Positions 1-9,298 of a stretch of DNA of 51,555 nucleotides are shown one piece after another. The translations under genes were made by a program, and so were the position numbers. Each line of letters starts with the position of its first letter. The stretch's first letter is position 1. Source of the stretch: Winogradskyella sp. (GTDB taxonomy: Bacteria; Bacteroidota; Bacteroidia; Flavobacteriales; Flavobacteriaceae); NCBI RefSeq assembly GCF_013213975.1, contig NZ_JABSST010000010.1, forward strand, positions 1 to 51,555. The letters are read 5' to 3'. Below the pieces are notes generated by a model. The model was not told the DNA's origin. It searched no databases and saw nothing but the letters and a program-made list of their open reading frames with translations.

Positions 1-35
1 ATGGTGGAATGCTTTCTGCAATGAACAAAAACTAA
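1..35 (+). CDS. gldL: GldL, C-terminal end (partial)
   Basis: The window opens inside a reading frame. Starting at base 3 it reads GGMLSAMNKN and stops at 33-35. That tail, 52 bp ahead of gldM, matches the usual C-terminus of GldL, the inner-membrane partner of GldM in the type IX secretion and gliding motor. Only ten residues are visible, so the call rests largely on gene order (gldL-gldM-gldN). Confidence 0.8.
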   Translation, partial: GGMLSAMNKN

Positions 36-86
36 TTAGTTTTTAGAATTATCAATTTAATTAATTAACATTTAAAACTAATTACA

Positions 87-1664
87 ATGGCAGGAGGAAA
101 AGTATCTGCAAGGCAGAAAATGATTAACCTAATGTACTTGGTATTTATTGCGATGATGGCAATGAATATGTCTAAGGAAGTACTATCCGCTTTTGGACTG
201 ATGGAGGCTAAGTTTTCAGCTTCTAACACAGTAGCAAGTGAAAAGAATACTGCATTATTAGGCAATTTAGCCACTAAAGCTGAGGAAAAGCCTGCTGAAT
301 TTGCTGTTCCAGCAAATAAGGCTACTTTAGTCAGTGCGGCATCTGATAAATTTTACAAGTACATCGAAACGTTAAAACAAGACCTTTTAAGAGAAGGGGG
401 TTACCAGATCGACTCTGAGACGGGTGAATTACCATTTGAGGCTATGGATAAAACAGATATTCTAGATGAGATGTGGTTTACAGGTGATCGTTACACTAAA
501 AAGGGCGATGAGGTTGTAGCAACGATTCAAGCATATAAAGACGAGATTAGAGAGATATTAGGAAATGACGTTAAGTATCAAAAGGCACTTGAGCGTTTTG
601 ATGAGCGTTTTAGTCTAGAAAAAGTTGAGAATAAGAAAATTGGTAAAAAGATAGATTATCTTAATTATCATTTCCAAGGCTTTCCAGCTATTGCGTCGTA
701 TACGAAGTTAACAGCTATGCAAAACGATGTAAAGGTTACAGAAGCTAATTTATTTAACTTATTCTTAGGAAATTCTCTTGACGAAGCTGTATCGCTTAAA
801 AAATACCAAGCAATTGTATTAGCGGATAAGTCAGCATTTTTTGCTGGAGAAAAATTTCAAGGTAGAGTTGTTTTAGGTAAGTATGCTAATGTGACTCCAA
901 CTGAATTAACAGTGCAAGGTCAACAAATTAATGTTTCTGAAGCAGTAGACTCTACTGGTGCTGCAACATTAGATTTTAATGTAGGCAATGTTGGTGAGCA
1001 CACAATTGACGGAAAGTTTACCTTTTTAGAAGATGGTAAGCCTTTAGAAATTCCAATTGTAGGAAACTATGTAGTTGTACCAAGACCAAATTCTGCAACA
1101 ATTTCTGCAGATAAAATGAATGTGGTATACCGTGGTGTTGCTAATCCAATGACGATTTCGTTTGCCGGAGTTCCTGATAACAAAGTCAGCGCTAGTGGTC
1201 CTGGATTAAAAAAGGTTGCTGGTCAAGGAAAGTATGTAGTCAACGCTGGTACTGGTAAAGAAATGACAATTAATGTAACAGCTACTTTAGACGATGGCTC
1301 TAAAGCTACAGATAGTAAAACATTCAGAATTAAAGATATCCCTGCGCCAACAGGTATAATATCTGGTCAATCAGGTGTTGTAAAATTACCGAAGCGTAAT
1401 GTAGAAGTTGGTACAGTAGGAGCTAAATTAGATGATTTTGTGTTTGATTTACCAATACAAACAACGTCATTTAAAATTAAAGTTCCAGGTCAACCAACAG
1501 TTTCAGTTGGTGGTACTAAGATGAATGCACAAGCAAAAGCTGCTATCAAAAGAGCTCGTAAAGGAGACAACATTACAATTTTTGATATTAAAGCAAAAAT
1601 TCAAGGAAACAATACATACAGACTAAAAAACGTTTCTCCAGTAGTTGTTGAAGTAACGAACTAA
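87..1664 (+). CDS. gldM: Gliding motility / T9SS protein GldM
   Basis: The 525-residue product matches the usual GldM/PorM length. The N-terminus (MAGGKVSARQKMINLMYLVF) is characteristic of the family and contains the single membrane helix at about residues 10-30. The rest is the long periplasmic part, which in known structures forms stacked domains reaching toward the outer membrane. GldM pairs with GldL to make the proton-driven motor that powers gliding and type IX protein secretion. It sits 52 bp after gldL and 35 bp before gldN, so the genes are very likely co-transcribed. Start chosen at the ATG at 87, the only one giving the conserved N-terminus. Confidence 0.96.
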   Translation: MAGGKVSARQKMINLMYLVFIAMMAMNMSKEVLSAFGLMEAKFSASNTVASEKNTALLGNLATKAEEKPAEFAVPANKATLVSAASDKFYKYIETLKQDLLREGGYQIDSETGELPFEAMDKTDILDEMWFTGDRYTKKGDEVVATIQAYKDEIREILGNDVKYQKALERFDERFSLEKVENKKIGKKIDYLNYHFQGFPAIASYTKLTAMQNDVKVTEANLFNLFLGNSLDEAVSLKKYQAIVLADKSAFFAGEKFQGRVVLGKYANVTPTELTVQGQQINVSEAVDSTGAATLDFNVGNVGEHTIDGKFTFLEDGKPLEIPIVGNYVVVPRPNSATISADKMNVVYRGVANPMTISFAGVPDNKVSASGPGLKKVAGQGKYVVNAGTGKEMTINVTATLDDGSKATDSKTFRIKDIPAPTGIISGQSGVVKLPKRNVEVGTVGAKLDDFVFDLPIQTTSFKIKVPGQPTVSVGGTKMNAQAKAAIKRARKGDNITIFDIKAKIQGNNTYRLKNVSPVVVEVTN

Positions 1665-1699
1665 GAATAGAAATTTAAAAACCCAAATTAATAGATAAG

Positions 1700-2608
1700 A
1701 TGAAATTGAAGAGTGTAATATATACAGGATTGGCTTTGTTAGCAACCAACTACATGTTTGCTCAAGCTAATATCCTTAATGCCAAAATACCTGAAGAGAT
1801 AGGTATGAAGACTGAAGCGCAATTACTTCTAGATAACGATCAGCCATTAGAGTACGGCTATGTCGGAGATAGAGACATCTTATTCTCTAAAATGATTTGG
1901 GAAAAAGTTGTGCTAGATGAGCGTGTTAATTTTCCGCTGTATTTTCCAATAGAAGATAACTTAGGAGATGATAGAAAATCATTGTATCAAGTCTTAAGAG
2001 AAAACATGGAAAGTGGTATGATTCCAAAAGTTTATGCGGATTCTTATTTTACAGAAGAACGTACGCTTGAGGATTTGGAAGCATCTTTAACGATGACTAG
2101 AATTACAGATTCTGGAATTGATTATATGAATGAAAATGGAGTTAGTGAAGACCAATTACCAGAAGAATATGTTATTCGTAGAACCATATCACCAGCTGAT
2201 ATTAATTCTTATTTAATTAAAGGGCTTTGGTATTTTGATAAGCGTCAAGGTGAATTAAAGTATAGAATATTGGGTATCGCACCTGCGGCGCCAGATGTGA
2301 ATTTTATTGATGAAGAGAATTCATCAAATAGCGAACCTATACCTATGTTTTGGGTGTTCTTTCCAGAAGTAAGAGATATTCTACATGAAGCAAAGGCATT
2401 TAATAACAAAAATAGTTCGTCACCAATGTCTTTTGATCACTTATTAAATAGTCGCCGTTTCCACGGATTAATTTACAAGGAAGAAAATGTTTACGGTGAT
2501 CGAGAAGTTAAAGAGTACATCGCTGATAATGCGTTAATGCAATTATTAGAGTCAGAAAGAATTAAAGATAAGATTCGAAACTTTGAACAAGATATGTGGA
2601 GTTATTAA
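1700..2608 (+). CDS. gldN: Gliding motility / T9SS protein GldN
   Basis: The 302-residue protein starts with a signal peptide (MKLKSVIYTGLALLATNYMF, cleavage near A21/Q22). Its body is typical of GldN/PorN, with a charged region and the motif FWVFFPEVRDIL near the middle. GldN is a periplasmic component that joins GldK in a ring under the outer membrane and links it to the GldLM motor. It lies 35 bp downstream of gldM and is followed by a strong terminator, so it is the last gene of the gld operon. Confidence 0.95.
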   Translation: MKLKSVIYTGLALLATNYMFAQANILNAKIPEEIGMKTEAQLLLDNDQPLEYGYVGDRDILFSKMIWEKVVLDERVNFPLYFPIEDNLGDDRKSLYQVLRENMESGMIPKVYADSYFTEERTLEDLEASLTMTRITDSGIDYMNENGVSEDQLPEEYVIRRTISPADINSYLIKGLWYFDKRQGELKYRILGIAPAAPDVNFIDEENSSNSEPIPMFWVFFPEVRDILHEAKAFNNKNSSSPMSFDHLLNSRRFHGLIYKEENVYGDREVKEYIADNALMQLLESERIKDKIRNFEQDMWSY

Positions 2609-2630
2609 TTAACTCAAGAATATAAAATTG

Positions 2631-2658
2631 AAGCGCTCACTTACAGTGGGCGCTTTTC
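2631..2658 (+). terminator. Rho-independent terminator after gldN
   Basis: An 11-bp stem (AAGCGCTCACT paired with AGTGGGCGCTT, one G-T wobble) with a 3-nt loop runs into TTTTC about 20 bp after the gldN stop. It separates the gld operon from the next gene. Confidence 0.85.
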
Positions 2659-2706
2659 ATTTGTGGTATATCTTATTAGGAAAAATCTTTTTAATAATTT
2701 AGCAAA

Positions 2707-3753
2707 GTGAAGGCAGTGGATTTTATAGTTGTAGGTTGTGGTTTAGCCAGTATTTCTTTCTGTGAGCAACTGAGGCAAAATAACCATTCATTTATAGTGT
2801 TTGATGACACGTCGCAAAAGTCATCTTTAGTAGCTGCTGGATTATATAATCCAGTAATCCTTAAGCGGTTTTCAGAAGTGTGGAAAGCTAAAGAGCAATT
2901 AGAGATTGCACAAGCACTTTATAAGAGGATTGAAGATCATCTCAATATTAAAATTGATCATGAGCTCCAATTATTGCGACGATTTACTTCGGTTGAAGAG
3001 CAAAATATGTGGTTTGATGCATCGGATAAGCCAAAATTAGAGCCCTATCTTTCTTTAACGTTACTTAAGAATTCAAATGCTCATATTGATGCTCCTTTTG
3101 GTTTTGGTGAAGTTTTAAAGGCAGGGAGATTGGATACTGAAACTCTTATAGATGAGTATAAATCATTTTTACGCGCTAAAGGTTGTTTGATAGATACGAC
3201 ATTTTCTTATAATTTACTCCAACTTGATGAATCAATGGTAAATTACGAAAATCTAAGTACCAAAAATGTCGTTTTTGCCGAAGGATTTGGTATTAAACAA
3301 AATCCATACTTTAAAAGTCTACCATTAAATGGAACAAAAGGAGAAGTACTGACCATTAGATCAAAAGCCTTAAAATTAACTCAGGCTATTAAGTCTTCTG
3401 TATTTGTGATTCCGTTAGGTAATGATTTATACACGGTTGGATCTACATACAATTGGAGAGATAAATCAAATCGTCCAACTCAAACAGGTGAAGAAGAATT
3501 AACGACTAAATTAAAGTCCTTTGTAAAGTGTGATTTTGAAGTTATAGAACATCTTGCAGGTATTAGGCCAACAGTGAAAGACCGAAGACCACTAGTTGGT
3601 CGTCATCCTGAATTTTCTAATCTCTACGTTTTAAATGGTTTAGGAACAAGAGGTGTTATGATAGCACCTTATGTTGCTCAGGAACTTTATAATTACATTC
3701 AGCATAATAAACCACTTGATCCTGAGATCGATATTAATCGGTTTACTTTTTAA
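2707..3753 (+). CDS. FAD-dependent oxidoreductase (DAO family)
   Basis: The 348-residue protein has an N-terminal Rossmann fold, VVGCGLAS at about residues 8-15, and a C-terminal segment GLGTRGVMIAPYVA typical of D-amino-acid oxidase/glycine-oxidase-like flavoproteins. Substrate unknown; family members oxidise amines or amino acids. There is no signal peptide, so it is cytoplasmic. The start is a GTG at 2707; no in-frame ATG lies upstream of the Rossmann motif. Its 3' end overlaps the convergent DUF983 gene by 11 bp. Confidence 0.85.
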   Translation: MKAVDFIVVGCGLASISFCEQLRQNNHSFIVFDDTSQKSSLVAAGLYNPVILKRFSEVWKAKEQLEIAQALYKRIEDHLNIKIDHELQLLRRFTSVEEQNMWFDASDKPKLEPYLSLTLLKNSNAHIDAPFGFGEVLKAGRLDTETLIDEYKSFLRAKGCLIDTTFSYNLLQLDESMVNYENLSTKNVVFAEGFGIKQNPYFKSLPLNGTKGEVLTIRSKALKLTQAIKSSVFVIPLGNDLYTVGSTYNWRDKSNRPTQTGEEELTTKLKSFVKCDFEVIEHLAGIRPTVKDRRPLVGRHPEFSNLYVLNGLGTRGVMIAPYVAQELYNYIQHNKPLDPEIDINRFTF

Positions 3754-4126
3754 TTAGGGTTTTGTCGTAATGCACAAACATATTAATCCAAATATTTCGA
3801 GATAAGCGCATAATTACTGGGAATAGTGCAAGAATAGTGAGGACTATACTAATGAAAGCAGTGACTGCTGAAGATTCAAAAATAATGTAACTCATAATAA
3901 AGGCAGCTACAGCAAAGGCAATTCCAACACCATAACTCACATACATAGATCCATAAAAAAATGAGGGTTCCATTTGGTATTTTGTGTTACAGTGAGAGCA
4001 ATGATCATTCATTTTTAGTACTTCTGAGATGGCGTACGGATTCTTGTTACAATACATAGATTCTTGATGACATTTTGGACAAGCACCAAAGAGAATACTA
4101 TATAATTTCATTCCTTTTCTAATCAT
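3743..4126 (-). CDS. DUF983 zinc-ribbon membrane protein
   Basis: This is 127 residues from the ATG at 4126 (MIRKGMKLYSILFGACPKC). Two CxxC pairs (CPKC and CSHC) form a rubredoxin-like or zinc-ribbon head. Two hydrophobic helices follow in the C-terminal half. This is the layout of DUF983 proteins, whose function is unknown. The reading frame stays open upstream to 4216, but the family begins at the chosen Met. It converges on and overlaps the oxidoreductase gene and is divergent from the ABC-F gene. Confidence 0.85.
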   Translation of the reverse strand: MIRKGMKLYSILFGACPKCHQESMYCNKNPYAISEVLKMNDHCSHCNTKYQMEPSFFYGSMYVSYGVGIAFAVAAFIMSYIIFESSAVTAFISIVLTILALFPVIMRLSRNIWINMFVHYDKTLIKK

Positions 4127-4236
4127 ATCGAAAACCTTTACTTTTGCATTTTTACACAAGCATAAAGTTAGTGTTTTCGCTAAAAATGTATTATCACAAT
4201 TGTAATGAAAAAGCAATTGGACTATTTATAAATACT

Positions 4237-6147
4237 ATGTTAAACATCCATAATTTATCCATTTCTTTTCAAGGTGAGTACCTTTTTGAAGACATTACTT
4301 TTAAACTAGGTTTTGGCGACAGAATAGGCTTAATTGGTAAAAATGGTGCTGGAAAATCGACCATGCTTCGAATTTTATCTAAAGAACAAGAACCAGATAC
4401 AGGTCAGATTGCTGCAGATAAAGATTTGAAGATCGGATTTTTGAAACAGGATATAGATTTTGATTTCGGGAAAACAGTTTTGGAAGAATCCTATGAAGCA
4501 TTTAAAGAGATAAAAATTTGTGAGTCTAAACTAGAGTCAATCAATCAACAGCTGACTGAACGTACGGATTACGAAAGTGAATCTTATAATCAACTCATGA
4601 TTGATTTAAGTGAGGTTCAACATCAATATGAAATTTTAGGTGGATACAATTATCAAGGCGATACAGAAAAGATTCTACAAGGATTAGGATTCAAACGAGG
4701 TGATTTTGATAAACTTACCGATACCTTTTCAGGTGGTTGGAGAATGCGTATTGAGTTAGCAAAGCTTTTACTTCAAAATAACGATTTATTGCTTTTAGAT
4801 GAGCCTACTAACCAATTGGATATTGAATCTATTATTTGGTTAGAAAATTTTCTAAATAGTTATAGTGGTGCTGTAGTCATTGTATCACATGATAAAATGT
4901 TTTTAGATAATGTTACAAATCGGACAATAGAAATTTCGCTTGGCCGAATTTATGACTATAACAAGCCTTATACAAAGTTCCTTGAATTGAGAAAGGAAAT
5001 TAAAGTACAGCAGTTAGCAGCACAAAAAAATCAAGAAAAACAGATACAACAGACCGAACGACTCATTGAAAAATTTAGAGCTAAAGCCTCCAAGGCTACA
5101 ATGGCACAATCGTTGATTAAGAAGCTTGACCGCATGGATCGTATAGAAGTAGATGAAGATGACAATAGTGTTATGACGTTAAACTTTCCAGTATCAATTG
5201 TTCCAGGAAAAGTAGTTGTTGAACTAGATAATGTTTCTAAACACTATGGCAAGCTACAAGTTTTAAATCGTGTAGATCTCACCATTGCTAGAGATACCAA
5301 AACGGCCTTTGTTGGTCAGAATGGTCAAGGTAAATCAACATTGGCAAAGATAATAGTTGGTGAGTTAGAGCATCAGGGTAATCTTAAGTTGGGCCATAAT
5401 GTTCAAATAGGATATTTTGCTCAAAATCAAGCTGAGTACCTCGATGGTAATAAAACTGTTTTAGATACGATGATTGATGCTGCTAATGAGACCAATCGCA
5501 GCAAGGTTAGAGATATACTAGGATCTTTTCTGTTTAGAGGTGAAGAGGTAGAGAAGTACGTTAAAGTTTTGTCTGGTGGCGAGCGAAACAGATTGGCCCT
5601 CGCAAAACTTTTACTTCAGCCTTTAAATGTCTTGATTATGGATGAGCCTACGAATCATTTGGATATTAAATCCAAAAACGTATTAAAAGAAGCCCTAAGA
5701 AAATTCGACGGTACACTTATTTTGGTATCTCACGATAGGGATTTTCTTCAAGGCTTGGCGAGTACAATTTATGAGTTTAAGGATATGACTATCAAAGAGT
5801 ACCTAGGGGATATTGATTTTTACTTAGAACAACGAAATTTAGAAAGTCTTCGTGAAGCAGAAAAGCGAACTGTTGTAGCTAAGGAAGTAAGAACAAATGC
5901 TAATAAAAAGAGCTACGAAGATCAGAAAAAACTCAAGTCATTAAATAATAAGCTCAGTAATATTGAAGCTAAAATTAACCAACTCGAAAAGGATATAAAA
6001 AACGATGATGTGGCTTTAGCAACAAATTATGATGAGACGGTTTCAGATCCAATGTTTTTTGACAAATACCAATCAAAAAAAACAAGTTTAGATCAATTAA
6101 TGGCCGATTGGGAGAGTATGCAAGCACAAATAGAAAATTTAAACTAA
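4237..6147 (+). CDS. ABC-F family ATPase (Uup/EttA-like)
   Basis: The 636-residue cytoplasmic protein has two complete ABC domains and no membrane segment. Domain 1: Walker A GKNGAGKST (about residues 34-42), signature FSGGWRMR, Walker B LLLLDEPTNQLD. Domain 2: GQNGQGKST, LSGGERNRLALAK and VLIMDEPTNHLD. A lysine/glutamate-rich coiled-coil tail follows. ABC-F proteins act on the ribosome rather than in transport. The ATG at 4237 is preferred over the longer frame from 4144 because ABC-F proteins begin directly with the first ABC domain. A Bacteroidota -7 element, TACTTTTG, lies at 4139-4146, which puts the upstream frame start inside the promoter. The stop overlaps the next start (TAATG). Confidence 0.95.
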   Translation: MLNIHNLSISFQGEYLFEDITFKLGFGDRIGLIGKNGAGKSTMLRILSKEQEPDTGQIAADKDLKIGFLKQDIDFDFGKTVLEESYEAFKEIKICESKLESINQQLTERTDYESESYNQLMIDLSEVQHQYEILGGYNYQGDTEKILQGLGFKRGDFDKLTDTFSGGWRMRIELAKLLLQNNDLLLLDEPTNQLDIESIIWLENFLNSYSGAVVIVSHDKMFLDNVTNRTIEISLGRIYDYNKPYTKFLELRKEIKVQQLAAQKNQEKQIQQTERLIEKFRAKASKATMAQSLIKKLDRMDRIEVDEDDNSVMTLNFPVSIVPGKVVVELDNVSKHYGKLQVLNRVDLTIARDTKTAFVGQNGQGKSTLAKIIVGELEHQGNLKLGHNVQIGYFAQNQAEYLDGNKTVLDTMIDAANETNRSKVRDILGSFLFRGEEVEKYVKVLSGGERNRLALAKLLLQPLNVLIMDEPTNHLDIKSKNVLKEALRKFDGTLILVSHDRDFLQGLASTIYEFKDMTIKEYLGDIDFYLEQRNLESLREAEKRTVVAKEVRTNANKKSYEDQKKLKSLNNKLSNIEAKINQLEKDIKNDDVALATNYDETVSDPMFFDKYQSKKTSLDQLMADWESMQAQIENLN

Positions 6148-6329
6148 TGGATGAATATTTCTTTCAATGTCCGTATTGCTGGGAACAGATATCCATGCTT
6201 GTAGACACCTCACAATCAAGCCAAAACTATGTGGAGGATTGTGAAATTTGTTGCAACCCAATCCAAATTTCAGTCACTTCTGAGAACCGAGAAATCACCT
6301 CTTTTTGTGCAGAAAACTTAGAACAATAG
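6147..6329 (+). CDS. Small CPXCG-type cysteine-rich protein
   Basis: The 60-residue protein has zinc-ribbon pairs C8-P-Y-C11 and C32-E-I-C35-C36, matching the small CPXCG-motif cysteine-rich family, function unknown. Its ATG shares a base with the ABC-F stop codon (TAATG), so it is translationally coupled to that gene. The usual first motif is CPYC followed by an acidic residue; here it is CPYCWE. Confidence 0.85.
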   Translation: MDEYFFQCPYCWEQISMLVDTSQSSQNYVEDCEICCNPIQISVTSENREITSFCAENLEQ

Positions 6330-6460
6330 AAAAAACATAATATTCATTAAATCAGTGCTTTAGTATTTTCGGAAGTGTATTTCATCGAAAAAATTTGCAC
6401 TTTAAAGGAAATGTGTCTAATTTAGATTGGTTATGTGCCCCTCCACAAAAATCTGCTATT

Positions 6461-7315
6461 ATGAAAACATTAAAATTAACTTTATTATGTTGCTTGCTTT
6501 CTGCCTTTACATTTGCCGACGTATCCCAAGGAGAAAGGGACGCACTGCTAGCCCTATATAATGCGACTAACGGTGAGTCTTGGAATACCTCATGGGATTT
6601 AGAACAACCTGTTTCAGAATGGTTTGGAATAACTACTGAAAATGATCATGTTGTAGCCATTAGCTTAACATTCAACAATCTTAATGGTCAATTACCTGAA
6701 GAGATATCTAATTTAAAAAGTTTAAAAGTTTTAAACCTATCATTCAATAGATTGCAAGGTGAACTACCAAGTTCAATAACCTCGATGTCTGGCTTAGAAG
6801 AATTAAAACTTTTTTCAAATAATATCAGTGGATCTATACCATCAGATATAGGTAAAATGTCTAATTTGAGATCTCTAGAGATGTTCAATAACAATTTTGA
6901 AGGAGAAATCCCAACGTCAATTGGTGATTTAGAGAAACTTGAAACCTTAATTTTAAGTAGTAACCAGTTAACGGGAAGATTACCGTCATCGCTTTCAAAT
7001 TTAAAGGCTTTAAAAGTATTAAGTCTTTTTGATAATAGCCTTCTAGGCACAATTCCACCTTCTATTGGCCAATTGGCAGAACTAGAAGAGTTGGTATTAT
7101 CTAACAATGCATTTTATGGAAATTTACCAGGTGAGATGGCACAGTTAACAAACTTAAAAACGCTTCTTTTAAGTAATAATGGTTTTAAAGGAAATTTTGC
7201 ATTTTTAAAGAATGAGCTTCCAAATATTGTGGATTTTGATTTAGATGAAGTTAATACAAAAGGAGCTTTAGCCACTTTAGATACTGAGGAGGATGATGAA
7301 GATGATAACGATTAG
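6461..7315 (+). CDS. Secreted leucine-rich-repeat protein
   Basis: The 284-residue protein begins with a signal peptide (MKTLKLTLLCCLLSAFTFA). It continues with a cap resembling plant receptor kinases (ERDALLALYNATNGESW) and about eight repeats of 24 residues with the plant-like pattern LxxLxLSxNxLxGxIPxxI. The C-terminus is a strongly acidic run of Asp and Glu. No kinase, membrane helix or T9SS sorting domain is visible. The role is probably extracellular protein-protein contact; the partner is unknown. An open frame extends upstream to 6395, but the Met at 6461 starts the signal peptide. A terminator follows. Confidence 0.88.
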   Translation: MKTLKLTLLCCLLSAFTFADVSQGERDALLALYNATNGESWNTSWDLEQPVSEWFGITTENDHVVAISLTFNNLNGQLPEEISNLKSLKVLNLSFNRLQGELPSSITSMSGLEELKLFSNNISGSIPSDIGKMSNLRSLEMFNNNFEGEIPTSIGDLEKLETLILSSNQLTGRLPSSLSNLKALKVLSLFDNSLLGTIPPSIGQLAELEELVLSNNAFYGNLPGEMAQLTNLKTLLLSNNGFKGNFAFLKNELPNIVDFDLDEVNTKGALATLDTEEDDEDDND

Positions 7316-7350
7316 AATTTTATAGTTTTATTCATATTGATTATAAGCGA

Positions 7351-7383
7351 TAGTGTTCGAGTTTTTTGAACACTATTTTTTTA
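7351..7383 (+). terminator. Rho-independent terminator after LRR gene
   Basis: A perfect 8-bp stem, TAGTGTTC paired with GAACACTA, with a 9-nt loop is followed by a run of seven T. Confidence 0.9.
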
Positions 7384-7392
7384 TAATAATGC

Positions 7393-7422
7393 TTGCTAAA
7401 ATTAAAAAGCGTTGTATATTTG
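7393..7422 (+). promoter_or_regulatory. Bacteroidota promoter of tRNA-fMet
   Basis: A -33 TTG (7393-7395) and a -7 TATATTTG (7415-7422) are separated by 19 bp. This fits the primary-sigma consensus of Bacteroidota (TTG, 17-23 bp, TAnnTTTG). The tRNA begins 12 bp after the -7 element. It is the cleanest promoter in the window. Confidence 0.85.
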
Positions 7423-7433
7423 CTGTCCAATAA

Positions 7434-7506
<73 letters not shown>

Positions 7507-7529
7507 CTAAGACAAATGTCAATAAAATC

Positions 7530-7560
7530 AACGGATTGTGTACTCACAATCCGTTTTTTT
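7530..7560 (+). terminator. Terminator after tRNA-fMet
   Basis: An 11-bp stem (AACGGATTGTG with CACAATCCGTT) and a TACT loop end in seven T. Confidence 0.92.
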
Positions 7561-7590
7561 ATGTCTTCTATTTTTTTACTTTTACAAAGA

Positions 7591-7638
7591 GTACACGAAT
7601 TAGTACACGATTTAGAACACACTTTGGGACACAAAACA
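7591..7638. repeat. Four imperfect 12-bp tandem repeats beside the tRNA
   Basis: Four consecutive 12-mers: GTACACGAATTA, GTACACGATTTA, GAACACACTTTG, GGACACAAAACA. They lie 30 bp after the tRNA terminator, at the boundary between core genome and cassette region. They resemble tandem protein-binding (arm-type) sites, but no integrase gene is next to them. The overlapping minus-strand frame (CPKV-CSKS-CTNS-CTLC) only reflects the repeat. Confidence 0.6.
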
Positions 7639-7747
7639 CTTAAAGTATCTAACTAATAGTTCTGAAGTTTCTCGATGTATTGCCCTTATTGTTTTTCAGT
7701 TTTATCCTTATTAAAAGTTAAAAAAAAGCGCAAATGAAATTAGCTTA

Positions 7748-7962
7748 CACGCCCTACTAAACGCAGTTGTGTATTACCAATAAAAAGATAATAAAGGCGT
7801 TAGTAATGATTTGGCCCAATATCAAATATTTTTAGGATTTGTTTTAAATCAATAATGATTGATTAGCCCACGCTAAGGTGAGGTTCTAACAATCGGATTT
7901 TTAATATAAGGTGATAGATTGTGTTGGCTATAGTTTTGGCGTGTATTTTGAAGAAATTTCAT
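7748..7962 (-). repeat. Family A spacer, copy 1 (distal end of array)
   Basis: A diverged copy of the long conserved spacer. It starts with the arm ACGCCCTACTAAACGCAGTT, then AAAAGATAATAAAGGCGTTA, ATCAAATATTTTTAGG and GATTAGCCCACGCTAAGGTG. It is the copy closest to the tRNA, and no gene follows it on the minus strand, so it marks the end of the array. Bases 7639-7747 and 7963-8019 show nothing further. Confidence 0.8.
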
Positions 7963-8019
7963 CGATAAATGTAACCTAATATAATTTTAGATCGTCCTAT
8001 TGAAAATTAAAAGGATGCG

Positions 8020-8715
8020 ATGAATTCAGGACTAATATCTCAACAATCAAAATATAAAGGATTTCTTTTTGATATAATACTTTACCTCGCAGTAATGTTT
8101 TTGATAAGGGAGATTTACTTTTCTAAACTTCCATTTATAGCAAATGGATTAATGTGGTCGTTCTCAACATTAATAGTTGCATTGTGGAGAATGAAAGTTC
8201 GGAACATCACATGGAGAGATTTAGGATTGCAAAAACCAGACAATCTATTAAAATCTGTATTGGTCACTTGCGGAATATTAATAGCAATTCCGATACTAAT
8301 TATTGTATTTAAGCAAATTCAAAACTTGCTACCTTTTAATTTAGCACCAGATACTTCCTCACAAGACGCAGTATCTAAATTTGGAGATTTAAAAGGAAAT
8401 TGGATTCATTTTTTTACAATTATCCCATTCATATTGCTTCAATCAACATTAGAAGAACTCTTGGATAGAGGTTTTTTAATCAATTGGTTTGAGCGCTTGT
8501 TTTCCAAAACTTCATTTGCTACTACAATTGCTGTTCTCTTACAATCAATGATTTTTGGATTTAGACATTCTTATGATATATCAGAAAGGTCAATTACTGT
8601 TGGAATAATAGGTCTTGTGATGGGAATAGCATATGTAAAATTTGGAAGAAATTTATGGCCATTAATTATCGCTCATTGTATTCTTAACACAATATCAATG
8701 TTTGGGAAGGTATGA
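8020..8715 (+). CDS. CPBP/CAAX-type intramembrane glutamic protease
   Basis: The 231-residue protein has about six membrane helices. The three motifs of the Abi/CPBP family are present: E145-E146-xxx-R150 (STLEELLDRGFL), FGFRH with H183, and the late HCILN (HxxxN). Family members cleave substrates inside the membrane; several act in bacteriocin immunity or in processing of prenylated proteins. The substrate here is unknown. It is one of only three clear plus-strand genes in the cassette region and converges on the 8753-9298 gene with a 37-bp gap. Confidence 0.88.
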   Translation: MNSGLISQQSKYKGFLFDIILYLAVMFLIREIYFSKLPFIANGLMWSFSTLIVALWRMKVRNITWRDLGLQKPDNLLKSVLVTCGILIAIPILIIVFKQIQNLLPFNLAPDTSSQDAVSKFGDLKGNWIHFFTIIPFILLQSTLEELLDRGFLINWFERLFSKTSFATTIAVLLQSMIFGFRHSYDISERSITVGIIGLVMGIAYVKFGRNLWPLIIAHCILNTISMFGKV

Positions 8716-8752
8716 GAATATGAACGTTTTTTACTCAAATCGGTAGTTATTG

Positions 8753-9298
8753 TCATGTATTCAATTGGTTTAAAAATCGTTGTTCTTTGATTATACTATG
8801 AACAATGATAGAAATAATGACAGTAAGTGAAAGAACACCTGAAATTATAATGTAATTATAAAATGTTTGTGAAAAGTATTCCTTAAAGTAAGGTAGTAGC
8901 AAGTAAAATCCAATGATGTATACTGTAATACAGATTGGTGTTATAGCATAGTTTATTATTTGTCGAGTTTTGTAATACTTTTTTAGATAGGCGTAGTATG
9001 TTTTTTGAGTCATTGAAATAAGCTGTTTTTCTTTACGATACAACGAATAGAACTCTATGATAATTCGAAATGTAAGACTTGAAGTCATAAGAATTAAACC
9101 TAAATTAAAGGTGTTTAATTGATTGAATGCACAATAAAAAGTATAAATAATTAATATAACCACTGTTAAGGTCATAACTGTGATGCTAGTATATTGTCCG
9201 TTGCGTTGTTTTTTTGCTTTTCTAATTATTTCTTTGGGGCTAATTAAGCTACCATTAGCTTGCACTTCCCATAATCTATTTAAGTTGTCGTTTTCCAT
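8753..9298 (-). CDS. Four-helix membrane protein, possible anti-sigma partner
   Basis: The 181-residue protein has four predicted membrane helices (about 34-54, 63-82, 114-134, 145-165) after a short charged N-terminus. No family recognised. Its start overlaps the ECF sigma gene by 23 bp, so translation is coupled. A membrane protein directly downstream of an ECF sigma factor is often the anti-sigma factor, but no zinc-binding anti-sigma motif is present. That role is inference from position only. Confidence 0.6.
   Translation of the reverse strand: MENDNLNRLWEVQANGSLISPKEIIRKAKKQRNGQYTSITVMTLTVVILIIYTFYCAFNQLNTFNLGLILMTSSLTFRIIIEFYSLYRKEKQLISMTQKTYYAYLKKYYKTRQIINYAITPICITVYIIGFYLLLPYFKEYFSQTFYNYIIISGVLSLTVIISIIVHSIIKEQRFLNQLNT

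Noticed and set aside
6688..7107. 139-codon minus-strand frame
   Set aside because: Antisense shadow of the leucine-rich repeats; periodic Ser/Leu composition, no signal or start context.
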